A stretch of 64,000 bases of DNA from Olleya aquimaris (GTDB lineage: Bacteria > Bacteroidota > Bacteroidia > Flavobacteriales > Flavobacteriaceae). The notes beneath the pieces were generated by a model. That model ran no database searches and was not told the origin of the DNA. It saw only the letters and a program-made list of their open reading frames with translations. The stretch's first letter is position 1; the number at the start of each line of letters is the position of its first letter. The DNA is taken from assembly GCF_003259525.1 (NCBI RefSeq), contig NZ_QLLO01000004.1:186001-250000 (forward strand). The letters run 5' to 3'. Positions 19,283 to 27,282 of this stretch are shown here, in pieces. The position numbers were made by a program, and so were the translations under genes.

Positions 19283-20088
19283 TTAAGTTTAAAGGTGTAA
19301 ATGTTATTATCTTCTTTACCAGAATCTTCATCTGTAATTATAACTGTAGAGTTGTTTTTAAAACAAATACCTTCTTTTTGAGAATCGTGTTCTAGATCAA
19401 TAGATGTAACATCTCCTTCAAAAAAACGGTCTGATTTAAAATTAGTTAATGTCCAAACTTTATCATGGTTTAAAAGGACTATTGTTTTACCATTAGGACT
19501 TATATCTGCTGAGGTAACACGTGTATCTTTTCCTTTTAATTCATATTCTGTTAAAAAAGTAGCTGTATGTGTACCAATTTGGTTTGGGACCTTAATAACC
19601 ATTGTTTTATCGTCTTCTTTACTGAAAATGTAAAACGTATTGTTCCATAAAAAGAAGGCTTCAAAATCTTCAGATTTTACATCTTTTGGCAGTATAAAGG
19701 TGATGGTTTTTGCATTAGTTTTGTTATGTAAATTAGCAATATCTTCAATTTTATAGATATAAAATATTTTTCGTTTTCTAGAGTTGTTTCCAAAATCACC
19801 AATATATAGGTTGCCTTCTTTATCGCTAGTTAAATCTTCCCAGTCATCATTTTTTACATTGTCAATATCAATATCTTTTACAATGTTTCCCTTTATATCC
19901 ATTCCGTAAACATTGTTTTTGTTTCCAGCATCTTCAATAGTCCAAATCAAATTAGACCCTTTAACCATTTGTGCAGCAGATGCTTCATCTAAATCACTAT
20001 CTATAGATCCAACTACGTTTAATTTTCCTGTATTACAGGATAAAAAAAGTATAGCAGAAACAAGTATAGGTTTTAAAGGAAATGTCAT
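19279..20088 (-). CDS. Probable lipoprotein with beta-propeller-like repeats
   Basis: 269 residues. A signal peptide ends in a lipobox (ILFLSCN), so it is probably membrane-anchored in the periplasm or on the outer membrane. The body is beta-rich, with propeller-like repeats: DWEDLTSDKEGNLYIGDFGNN, DFEAFFLWNNTFYIFSKED, VTSADISPNGKTIVLLNHDK, and DSQKEGICFKNNSTVIITDED. The last resembles SdiA-regulated or esterase/phytase-like propellers, but no catalytic set can be claimed. The gene is convergent with the DUF2254 gene and divergent from the GDPD gene, with 94 bases between starts. Confidence 0.72.
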   Translation of the reverse strand: MTFPLKPILVSAILFLSCNTGKLNVVGSIDSDLDEASAAQMVKGSNLIWTIEDAGNKNNVYGMDIKGNIVKDIDIDNVKNDDWEDLTSDKEGNLYIGDFGNNSRKRKIFYIYKIEDIANLHNKTNAKTITFILPKDVKSEDFEAFFLWNNTFYIFSKEDDKTMVIKVPNQIGTHTATFLTEYELKGKDTRVTSADISPNGKTIVLLNHDKVWTLTNFKSDRFFEGDVTSIDLEHDSQKEGICFKNNSTVIITDEDSGKEDNNIYTFKLN

Positions 20089-20182
20089 AAATTGTGTTTT
20101 TTTAGATTTAATTTAATGTAGGCATAACTTAAGCCAAACTAAAATGTAGAATCTTAAAATATTTATAAAATTACTAATTTAT

Positions 20183-20860
20183 ATGCTTAAAATTGGGCAC
20201 AGAGGGGCAAAAGGTCATATTGCCGAAAACACATTAGAATCAATAAATCAAGCTATACAGTTTGGTGTAGATGGAATAGAGATTGACGTGCATATATGCA
20301 AAAGTGGTCAATTAGTCGTGTTTCATGATTTTACCTTAGACCGTATGACAAACGGAACAGGAGAAATTGGTAAATACACTTTAAAGCAATTAAAACAGTT
20401 ACGAGTAGAAGATAACTACCAAATACCTACATTAACAGAGGTTTTAGACCTCATTGATAATACTATTTTGGTAAATATAGAATTAAAAGGTGAAGCAACA
20501 GGTTTACCAGTTTGCCAAGTTATAGATTATTATGTAGCTAATAAAAACTGGTCTTTGGGTAATATATTAGTTAGTAGTTTTCAAGAAAAAGAGCTGTTAG
20601 ATGTTTTTAATCATAACCCTAACATTCCGTTAGCAGTTTTAACAAAAGCTAGTGTGACTAAAGCAATTCATTTTGCACATAGAATTAAAACTAAAATCAT
20701 ACATCCTAATTTTGCTTTACTTAGTAAAGACAATGTCAAAGAGGCTCAAAAATTAGGATTTAAAGTCAATACTTGGACAGTCAATACCAAACAAGCCATA
20801 AAACGAATGAAAAGTTATCAAGTAGATGCTATAATAAGTGATTTTCCTGACCGATTATGA
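20183..20860 (+). CDS. Glycerophosphodiester phosphodiesterase
   Basis: 225 residues, cytoplasmic-type (no signal peptide), like UgpQ. It hydrolyses glycerophosphodiesters from phospholipid turnover to glycerol-3-phosphate and an alcohol. GDPD motifs are intact: GHRGAKGHIAENTLESI with the catalytic His and metal Glu, then EIDVHICKSGQLVVFHD with the second Glu/Asp pair and catalytic His. NTWTVNT near the end is typical of the TIM-barrel closure. The stop overlaps the next ATG by 4 bases (ATGA), so it is coupled to the flavoprotein gene. The three genes from 20183 to 22603 look like one transcript. Confidence 0.94.
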   Translation: MLKIGHRGAKGHIAENTLESINQAIQFGVDGIEIDVHICKSGQLVVFHDFTLDRMTNGTGEIGKYTLKQLKQLRVEDNYQIPTLTEVLDLIDNTILVNIELKGEATGLPVCQVIDYYVANKNWSLGNILVSSFQEKELLDVFNHNPNIPLAVLTKASVTKAIHFAHRIKTKIIHPNFALLSKDNVKEAQKLGFKVNTWTVNTKQAIKRMKSYQVDAIISDFPDRL

Positions 20861-22068
20861 AACAGTATGATGTAATAATAATAGGTGGAGGTGCAGCAGG
20901 TTTTTTTGCTGCAATTAATATAGCAGAGCAATATAACAACCTAAAAGTAGCCATTTTAGAACGAGGAAAAGAGGTGCTTACTAAAGTTAAAGTATCTGGT
21001 GGAGGACGTTGTAATGTAACTCATGCCGAATTTATTCCGCAAGAATTAACCCAATATTATCCAAGAGGAGAAAAAGAATTACTAGGACCTTTTCATACTT
21101 TTATGACAGGTGATACTATGGAGTGGTTTGAAAACAGAGGTATACCACTAAAAATTGAAGAAGATGGTCGCATATTTCCAGTAACTAATAGCTCTAAAAC
21201 CATAATAGATTGTTTTTTAAATGAAGCAAAAAAACATCAAGTTGAGGTGTTAACTAATCAATCGGTTACTCGTTTTCAAAGTGTAAAAGATAAATGGGAG
21301 GTCAATACAAAAACAGACCAATTTTCTTCAGAAAAATTAATTGTTGCTACAGGAAGTAACCCTAAGATTTGGTCGTTTTTAGAAGTATTAGGACATACTA
21401 TTGTAAAACCTGTTCCGTCATTATTTACCTTTAATATTACCGACGACAGAATAAAAGATATTCCTGGTGTGGTTGCACATAATGTTACTGTAAAAGTAGT
21501 AGATTCTCATTTAGAATCTTCGGGACCATTATTGATTACTCATTGGGGAATGAGTGCACCTTCCATACTAAAACTTTCAGCTTTTGGAGCTTTAGAATTG
21601 GCTAAAAAAAATTACAAATTTAATATTGAGATTAATTTTGTTAATCAAGATTATGACACTGTACTATTAGTATTAAAAGACTGCAAGCAAGAGTTTTCTA
21701 AAAAAACGGTGGTTAATTATGCACAGTTTGACCTACCTAAACGTTTGTGGAGAACATTAGTGTTAGCTGCCTCTATAACAGAAGACACTAAATGGGCAGA
21801 GGTCAATAAATTACAATTAGACAATCTATCCAAACAATTAACAAAAGCTGTGTTTAAAGTAGACGGTAAAAGTACTTTTAAAGAAGAATTTGTGACCGCT
21901 GGTGGTGTAGATTTAAAAGAGATAAACTTCAAAAACTACCAAAGTAAATTGCATGACAATTTATATTTAGTTGGCGAAATCATTAATGTAGATGCAGTAA
22001 CAGGTGGTTTTAACTTCCAAAATGCTTGGACAGGAGCTTATATAGTTGCTAATAATTTATACCAATAA
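20857..22068 (+). CDS. HI0933/YhiN-family FAD-dependent oxidoreductase
   Basis: 403 residues. The N-terminal Rossmann fold is clear (DVIIIGGGAAGFFAAINIAE), and the family signature KVKVSGGGRCNVTH follows. The C-terminal flavin-contact segment ITHWGMSAPSIL and the closing GEIINVDAVTGGFNFQNAW are also typical. The physiological substrate of this family is not established. Translation is coupled to GDPD by a 4-base overlap. Length is normal. Confidence 0.92.
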   Translation: MKQYDVIIIGGGAAGFFAAINIAEQYNNLKVAILERGKEVLTKVKVSGGGRCNVTHAEFIPQELTQYYPRGEKELLGPFHTFMTGDTMEWFENRGIPLKIEEDGRIFPVTNSSKTIIDCFLNEAKKHQVEVLTNQSVTRFQSVKDKWEVNTKTDQFSSEKLIVATGSNPKIWSFLEVLGHTIVKPVPSLFTFNITDDRIKDIPGVVAHNVTVKVVDSHLESSGPLLITHWGMSAPSILKLSAFGALELAKKNYKFNIEINFVNQDYDTVLLVLKDCKQEFSKKTVVNYAQFDLPKRLWRTLVLAASITEDTKWAEVNKLQLDNLSKQLTKAVFKVDGKSTFKEEFVTAGGVDLKEINFKNYQSKLHDNLYLVGEIINVDAVTGGFNFQNAWTGAYIVANNLYQ

Positions 22069-22069
22069 T

Positions 22070-22603
22070 ATGCAAACGTTTGTAGCTTTTTTAAGAGGAA
22101 TTAATGTTGGTGGACATAACAAAATCCCAATGCAAGACTTACGTCAGTTATTAGATGGCCTATCGTTTAAGGATGTAAAAACTTACATTCAAACTGGGAA
22201 TATTGTATTTAAAGCTAAAGAAACAGATAGACCTGTTTTAGAAACTAAAATTAAAGCAGCAATTAAAAATCAATTTAATCTTGAAATTCCTGTACTAATT
22301 AAAACACCAAAAGAGATACAAACCATATTAACACGTTGTCCGTTTACGGAAGCAGAAAAAGAAAACAGTTATTTTGCATTGCTATTTAATAAAGCTACCA
22401 AACAACAAGCACAGTCTTTAGATTCTTACAGTTTTCCAAACGAAAAATTTAAGCTAATTAATGATTGTATTTACTTGTATTCCAGCACAGGATATGGCAG
22501 AGCAAAAGCTAATAATAATTTTTTTGAAAAAAAATTATTGATGGAAGCAACAACCAGAAACTATAAAACCCTTAAAAAATTAATAGACCTTTCGGACCTT
22601 TAA
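22070..22603 (+). CDS. DUF1697 family protein
   Basis: 177 residues from the ATG at 22070, 1 base after the flavoprotein stop. An in-frame TTG further upstream would overlap that gene and add non-conserved residues, so it was rejected. The DUF1697 signature is plain: VAFLRGINVGGHNKIPM near the start, then YIQTGNIVFKA. The function of the family is unknown. Convergent with tetR, with a 4-base overlap of the ends. Confidence 0.9.
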   Translation: MQTFVAFLRGINVGGHNKIPMQDLRQLLDGLSFKDVKTYIQTGNIVFKAKETDRPVLETKIKAAIKNQFNLEIPVLIKTPKEIQTILTRCPFTEAEKENSYFALLFNKATKQQAQSLDSYSFPNEKFKLINDCIYLYSSTGYGRAKANNNFFEKKLLMEATTRNYKTLKKLIDLSDL

Positions 22604-23160
22604 TTGTTCTTTTTAATAGAGTCCCATGACATTTCTAATGCAAATTTAAGCTGCTCTTTATTCATATCAAGCTCATCTTTTATTTTTAAACGCATTGCAG
22701 AAACAACATCCCCTAAAACCATCTGTAAAATAAGTCTTACAGGAACATCTTTAATGTGGTTTTCTTCAATACCTTTTAAAAAGAAATCTCTAATATTTGC
22801 AATGTGCTTTGCAGAAAGTCTTACTAAGTTTTTTGTAATTATAGGAGGCACAGCAACAATTTCCATAAAAGTAAATGCTAAAGGGTTTCCAACAAAATAG
22901 TTGTATAGGTTTAACCACATAGCCTCATACTGAGATTTATAATCTTTGTCTGGTAGGTTAGCCATCAAAACGACTCCGTAATCTTGAACAATCATCAAAT
23001 AAATCTCTTCAATAATTTGATTTTTGTTTTCAAAATAATGATAAATAGTACCTACTGCTACATTTGCTTCTTTAGCAACTTGAGACATAGGTGTCGCATG
23101 CAGACCTTGTTTTACCACTAGCTCTAGCATAGTGATAATAATACGTTGTTTTTTGTCCAT
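22600..23160 (-). CDS. TetR/AcrR-family transcriptional regulator
   Basis: 186 residues. The N-terminal helix-turn-helix occupies residues 5-50 (MSQVAKEANVAVGTIYHYFENK). The C-terminal helical ligand domain is variable and its effector cannot be read from the sequence. It is divergent from mvaD across a 197-base spacer holding two palindromes of related sequence, TTTTGAATGCATTCAAAA and TGAATATTCA. These are good operator candidates for autoregulation and for control of the isoprenoid genes. TetR proteins normally repress and are released by a small hydrophobic ligand. Confidence 0.92.
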   Translation of the reverse strand: MDKKQRIIITMLELVVKQGLHATPMSQVAKEANVAVGTIYHYFENKNQIIEEIYLMIVQDYGVVLMANLPDKDYKSQYEAMWLNLYNYFVGNPLAFTFMEIVAVPPIITKNLVRLSAKHIANIRDFFLKGIEENHIKDVPVRLILQMVLGDVVSAMRLKIKDELDMNKEQLKFALEMSWDSIKKNN

Positions 23161-23236
23161 GAAAATAGACTTATTTTTAGGAAAAGCGGCAAAGTGAGAT
23201 TTAAGGGAACTCTTTTTACCAATCAGTTAATTTTAG

Positions 23237-23254
23237 TTTTGAATGCATTCAAAA
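23237..23254. promoter_or_regulatory. Candidate TetR operator, perfect 18-bp palindrome
   Basis: TTTTGAATGCATTCAAAA is its own reverse complement. It sits between tetR (start 23160) and mvaD (start 23358). A related core (TGAAT/ATTCA) recurs at 23282-23291. Confidence 0.55.
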
Positions 23255-23281
23255 AACGGAAATACTTGGAAATCAACAAAT

Positions 23282-23291
23282 TGAATATTCA
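23282..23291. promoter_or_regulatory. Second candidate operator half/palindrome
   Basis: TGAATATTCA is a perfect 10-bp palindrome followed by TTC, giving ATTCATTC. It shares half-sites with the 18-bp palindrome 45 bases upstream and lies about 40 bases before the mvaD -7 box. Confidence 0.4.
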
Positions 23292-23332
23292 TTCGGTTTT
23301 CAAAATTAAACAAATAGTTTAAATATTAAAAC

Positions 23333-23340
23333 TATCTTTG
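23333..23340 (+). promoter_or_regulatory. -7 promoter box for mvaD
   Basis: TATCTTTG matches TAnnTTTG exactly, 17 bases before the mvaD ATG. The -33 element is not obvious, which would be consistent with a regulated promoter. Confidence 0.45.
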
Positions 23341-23357
23341 CACAAATTTTATTTTAA

Positions 23358-24440
23358 ATGAATTTATCTGGTTTTTTATTCAATAATTACAAAAAAACAA
23401 ACAACAATGGTGTAGTGACTTGGTCATCACCTAGTAATATAGCTTTGGTTAAATATTGGGGAAAAAAAGAACATCAAATCCCAGAAAATCCTTCTATTAG
23501 TTTCACTTTAGATGCTTGCAAAACTATTACAGAAGTAACTTTTGAAACAAAAACAAATAATGAAACGTTTTCATTTGAAGTGTTTTTAGATGAAAAAGCT
23601 AAGCCAGATTTTCATCCAAAAATTGAAACTTTTTTTAAACGCATTGAAGCCTATCTCCCTTTTTTAAAAGATTTTCATTTTACTATAAAAACCAGAAACA
23701 CCTTTCCGCATAGCTCAGGAATCGCTTCTTCTGCATCTGGGATGAGTGCTTTAGCGTTATGTTTAATGAGCATAGAAAAGGAGTTAAGCGACGCTAATTT
23801 AACAGAAGAGTATTTTATTCAAAAAGCCTCTTTTTTAGCAAGATTAGGATCAGGAAGTGCTTGCAGAAGTCTAGAAGGCGACTTGGTAGTTTGGGGTCAT
23901 CATCCAGCTATTAAGGGAAGTAGCGACTATTTTGGTGTAAAATATCCTTATCAAGTTCATGAGGTGTTTAAAAATTATCATGATACAATTTTGTTAGTCG
24001 ATAAAGGTGAAAAGCAAGTTAGTAGTACAGTTGGTCATAATTTAATGCATGGACATCCTTTTGCTAAACAACGTTTTAAGCAAGCAGTAGATAACATTAC
24101 TAATATCAAAGAGATATTAAAAACTGGTAATTTAGAAGCTTTTATTGCTTTAGTAGAAAGTGAAGCATTAACCCTTCATGCAATGATGATGACAAGCATG
24201 CCTTATTTTATTTTAATGAAACCTAATACACTAGAAATAATTAATAAAATTTGGGCTTTTAGAAAAGAAACAGGATTGCCTATTTGCTTTACTTTAGACG
24301 CTGGAGCTAATGTACATGTGTTGTATCCACAGAAAGATTCAGAAATAATTTATGAATTCATTAAGACCCAGTTAGTTGGATATTGTCAAAACGGTCATTA
24401 TATTTGTGACAGAATTGGTTTTGGTGCAAAACAATTGTAA
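23358..24440 (+). CDS. mvaD: Diphosphomevalonate decarboxylase
   Basis: 360 residues, GHMP superfamily. It converts mevalonate diphosphate plus ATP to isopentenyl diphosphate, the last step of the mevalonate route. Signatures: SPSNIALVKYWGKKE at the N-terminus, the GHMP ATP loop PHSSGIASSASGMSAL, RLGSGSACRSL, and LDAGANVHVLYP near the C-terminus with the catalytic Asp region. It begins a same-strand run of mevalonate kinase-like, UbiA prenyltransferase and RsuA-like genes. A divergent tetR with palindromes upstream suggests repression at this promoter. Length is usual for bacteroidetal enzymes. Confidence 0.96.
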   Translation: MNLSGFLFNNYKKTNNNGVVTWSSPSNIALVKYWGKKEHQIPENPSISFTLDACKTITEVTFETKTNNETFSFEVFLDEKAKPDFHPKIETFFKRIEAYLPFLKDFHFTIKTRNTFPHSSGIASSASGMSALALCLMSIEKELSDANLTEEYFIQKASFLARLGSGSACRSLEGDLVVWGHHPAIKGSSDYFGVKYPYQVHEVFKNYHDTILLVDKGEKQVSSTVGHNLMHGHPFAKQRFKQAVDNITNIKEILKTGNLEAFIALVESEALTLHAMMMTSMPYFILMKPNTLEIINKIWAFRKETGLPICFTLDAGANVHVLYPQKDSEIIYEFIKTQLVGYCQNGHYICDRIGFGAKQL

Positions 24441-24468
24441 CTTTATAAAACCAATGGATTAATAGCAT

Positions 24469-25398
24469 ATGAAAGGTCCTTTATTTTATTCAAAAATTTT
24501 GTTGTTTGGTGAGTACGGAATCATCAAAGATTCAAAAGGGTTGTCAATACCTTATAATTTTTATAATGGTGCTTTAAAAATGGATAAAAATCCATCTGAA
24601 GAGGCACAACAATCCAACAAAAATTTACAACGTTTTACAGAGTATTTATCAAAAATAGATAAGCAACTTGTTGTCTTTGATATAGAAGCTTTACAAAACG
24701 ATGTCTCGACAGGTATGTATTTTGACTCTTCAATACCTCAAGGTTACGGTGTTGGTAGTAGTGGTGCTTTAGTAGCAGCTATTTATGATAAATATGCTCA
24801 AAATAAAATTACCGTTTTAGAAAATCTTACAAGAGAAAAACTACTTACGTTAAAAGCTATATTTGCTCAAATGGAATCGTTTTTCCATGGTAAATCCTCT
24901 GGATTAGATCCGTTAAATAGTTATTTAAGCTTACCAATATTAATAAATTCTCAAGAAAATATTGAGGCAACAGGTATTCCAACGCAAAGTAGTAATGGGC
25001 AAGGAGCAGTCTTTTTATTAGACTCTGGTGTAATTGGTGAAACTGCACCAATGGTGAGTATTTTTATGGAAAACATGAAGCAAGAAGGGTTTAGAAACAT
25101 GCTTAAAAACCAGTTTATTAAACATACAGATGCTTGTGTTGATGACTTTTTAAAAGGCGATATCAAGTCGTTATTTAAAAACACTAAACAATTATCTAAA
25201 GTAGTGCTAAACCATTTTAAACCTATGATTCCAGCTCAATTCCATGAGCTTTGGAAAAAAGGAATTGAAACTAACGATTACTACCTTAAACTTTGTGGTT
25301 CTGGTGGTGGAGGTTACATTTTAGGGTTTACACCAGATATTAAAAAAGCAGAAAACGCATTAAAAGACTATAAGCTAGAAGTTGTATATAATTTCTAA
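24469..25398 (+). CDS. GHMP kinase, probably mevalonate kinase
   Basis: 309 residues. The N-terminal KILLFGEYGIIKDSKGLSIP is a mevalonate-kinase-like opening. The phosphate loop QGYGVGSSGALVAAIYD, the segment FFHGKSSGLDPLNSYL and the C-terminal CGSGGGGYILGF complete the fold. The position 28 bases after mvaD supports a kinase role in the same pathway. Mevalonate kinase is more likely than phosphomevalonate kinase from the HGKSSGLDP motif, but substrate assignment by reading alone is not certain. A palindromic terminator-like hairpin follows. Confidence 0.88.
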   Translation: MKGPLFYSKILLFGEYGIIKDSKGLSIPYNFYNGALKMDKNPSEEAQQSNKNLQRFTEYLSKIDKQLVVFDIEALQNDVSTGMYFDSSIPQGYGVGSSGALVAAIYDKYAQNKITVLENLTREKLLTLKAIFAQMESFFHGKSSGLDPLNSYLSLPILINSQENIEATGIPTQSSNGQGAVFLLDSGVIGETAPMVSIFMENMKQEGFRNMLKNQFIKHTDACVDDFLKGDIKSLFKNTKQLSKVVLNHFKPMIPAQFHELWKKGIETNDYYLKLCGSGGGGYILGFTPDIKKAENALKDYKLEVVYNF

Positions 25399-25412
25399 CA
25401 TTCTTTTATTTT

Positions 25413-25443
25413 TTAGACTAAGCTTAGTCTAAGTGTTTTTTTA
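25413..25443 (+). terminator. Perfect 20-bp palindrome with T-run between mevalonate kinase and prenyltransferase
   Basis: TTAGACTAAG/CTTAGTCTAA (25413-25432) is a perfect palindrome followed by GTGTTTTTTT. As RNA it folds to an 8-bp stem with a 4-base loop and a U-run, typical of intrinsic termination. It may be partial, since the next gene starts 12 bases later. Confidence 0.55.
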
Positions 25444-25454
25444 AAATATTGTTT

Positions 25455-26360
25455 ATGCTTAAACGAAAACAGAAACATATTCTTCTTAAATTTTTTAGTA
25501 TGTTTTCTGTGGTTAGAGGCTATAATATTTTAGTTATTGTAATAGCACAATACTTAACTTCAATATACATTTTTGCACCAGATAAACCTTTAAAAAAGGT
25601 ACTGTTTGATGTTAACTTATTAATGCTAGTTTTAGCATCTGCAGCAGTAATTGCTGGAGGTTATATAATAAATAATTTTTACGATTCCGAAAAAGATTTA
25701 ATCAATAGACCTAACAAAACCATGTTAGACAAATTGGTTAGTCAAAACACCAAGCTATCATTTTATTTTGTGCTTAATTTTTCAGCAGTTGTTATGGCTA
25801 GCTACGTGTCTTTTAAGCCTGTATTATTCTTTTCGTTTTACATCTTTGCTATTTGGTTCTATTCGCATAAATTAAAAAAACTTCCTATTGTAGGTAATGT
25901 GGTTTCAGCAATATTAACCCTGACGCCTTTCTTTGTCATTTTTGTGTATTATTCCAATTTTAAAGCTGTTATTTTTGTACATGCTATATTTCTATTTTTA
26001 ATAGTCGCTATCAGAGAATTAACCAAAGATTTAGAAAACATAAAAGGAGATTTAACCTTAAACTACAGAACTATTCCTATTGTTTATGGCGAGTCATTTT
26101 CAAAAAAAATCACTACATTTTTGGTTATTGCAACTCTGTTTCCGGTGTATTTTTTAGTCACAAAATTTGATATAGGTTACATGTACATATATTTTTACGT
26201 TTGTGAAGCACTATTAATTATTTATCTTATTTTACTTTGGAAATCAAATACAAAAACCCACTACTTGTGGTTACACAATATTCTTAAATTAATAATACTA
26301 GCTGGTGTATTTAGTATTTTATTGATTGATGTAGATTTGGTTTTAAACCGAATATTATAA
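25455..26360 (+). CDS. UbiA-family prenyltransferase (geranylgeranylglycerol-phosphate synthase-like)
   Basis: 301 residues from the ATG at 25455. An in-frame TTG 6 bases upstream is also possible. About eight or nine membrane helices. The two Asp-rich motifs that bind prenyl diphosphate are present: NNFYDSEKDLINRPNK and RELTKDLENIKGD. Flavobacterial relatives next to mevalonate genes are usually annotated as geranylgeranylglycerol-phosphate geranylgeranyltransferase-like, and menaquinone or heme O synthesis are alternatives. The neighbourhood (mvaD, mevalonate kinase) provides its isoprenoid donor. It probably shares the upstream transcript, subject to the palindromic hairpin at 25413-25443. 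Confidence 0.88.
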   Translation: MLKRKQKHILLKFFSMFSVVRGYNILVIVIAQYLTSIYIFAPDKPLKKVLFDVNLLMLVLASAAVIAGGYIINNFYDSEKDLINRPNKTMLDKLVSQNTKLSFYFVLNFSAVVMASYVSFKPVLFFSFYIFAIWFYSHKLKKLPIVGNVVSAILTLTPFFVIFVYYSNFKAVIFVHAIFLFLIVAIRELTKDLENIKGDLTLNYRTIPIVYGESFSKKITTFLVIATLFPVYFLVTKFDIGYMYIYFYVCEALLIIYLILLWKSNTKTHYLWLHNILKLIILAGVFSILLIDVDLVLNRIL

Positions 26361-26403
26361 TTTAGATTACTACATTAAATAGCAAGAGATGAAAAATTCG
26401 TTG

Positions 26404-26411
26404 TAAATTTG
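26404..26411 (+). promoter_or_regulatory. -7 promoter box for the RsuA-like gene
   Basis: TAAATTTG matches TAnnTTTG and lies 14 bases before the ATG at 26426. No -33 TTTG at normal spacing. Confidence 0.38.
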
Positions 26412-26425
26412 CAAAAAATTATATT

Positions 26426-27262
26426 ATGAGCAGACATCAAGGTGCCAATGGTAAAGGAAAATCCTCTGGAAGAGGACGTGATAACTCTAAAAGCAAAACG
26501 TATGCTAGAGGTAACGCACCTATTAAGAAAAAAACAGCACCAAAATCTAATAGTCAATCAGATCTAATCCGTTTAAATAAATACGTTGCCAATTCTGGAA
26601 TGTGCTCTCGTAGAGAGGCAGACCAGCACATTGCAATGGGACTAGTTACTGTAAACGGTAAAGTTGTAACAGAAATGGGTTATAAAGTCAAGTTAGAAGA
26701 CGAAGTCCGTTACGATGGAGCTAGAATTAACCCAGAAAAAAAGGCATACGTCTTATTAAACAAACCTAAAGGTTTTGCTACTACAACAAGTGAGCAAAAA
26801 GGAAGAACCGTTATGGATTTGGTGGCAAATGCAACAAGCGCAAGAATTAAACCAATTGGACGTCTAGGACGAAACTCGACAGGATTATTGCTTTTTACTA
26901 ACGACGAGAAAGTGGTAGCGCGTTTTACTAGTTCTAACAAAGGTGTAGAGCGTTTGTTTCATTTAGAGTTAGATAAGAATTTAAAATTTGAAGATTTAAA
27001 AAAAATTAGAGAAGGTTTTAAAGTCGAAGGAAAGCAGGTTAACGTTGAAGAAATAGACTATGTTAACAATACTAAAAATGAAGTTGGTGTAAAAATTAAA
27101 AATACAGGAAACACTATTTTACATACTATTTTTGAGCATTTAAAATACGAGTTAGTTAGAATAGATTGCGTACAAATTGCACATTTAACCAAAAAAGATA
27201 TCCCAAGAGGAAACTGGAAAATTTTAACTGAACAAGAAGTGAATACATTAAAAATGATGTAG
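26426..27262 (+). CDS. RsuA/RluB-like pseudouridine synthase family protein, altered active site
   Basis: 278 residues. A basic Gly/Arg/Ser-rich tail (1-45) precedes an S4 RNA-binding domain (about 48-95, IRLNKYVANSGMCSRREAD). The PseudoU_synth_2 domain follows (about 105-265). Classical members place the catalytic Asp in GRLD. Here the motif reads IGRLGRNSTGLLLFTND, with Gly148 at that position. The rest of the fold is well kept, including KGFATTT and KKDIPRGNW. It could be an RNA-binding paralogue without activity, or an enzyme with a relocated acid. It lies downstream of the prenyltransferase with its own promoter-like box. Confidence 0.88.
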   Translation: MSRHQGANGKGKSSGRGRDNSKSKTYARGNAPIKKKTAPKSNSQSDLIRLNKYVANSGMCSRREADQHIAMGLVTVNGKVVTEMGYKVKLEDEVRYDGARINPEKKAYVLLNKPKGFATTTSEQKGRTVMDLVANATSARIKPIGRLGRNSTGLLLFTNDEKVVARFTSSNKGVERLFHLELDKNLKFEDLKKIREGFKVEGKQVNVEEIDYVNNTKNEVGVKIKNTGNTILHTIFEHLKYELVRIDCVQIAHLTKKDIPRGNWKILTEQEVNTLKMM

Positions 27263-27282
27263 GATATTTTCTTATTGATAAA

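Noticed and set aside
12947-20088. Reading the HD-PycTM region as a complete defence island
   Set aside because: Neighbours are ordinary conserved genes with even composition, and no cyclase, nuclease or mobility gene is present. Only the single protein is suggestive.
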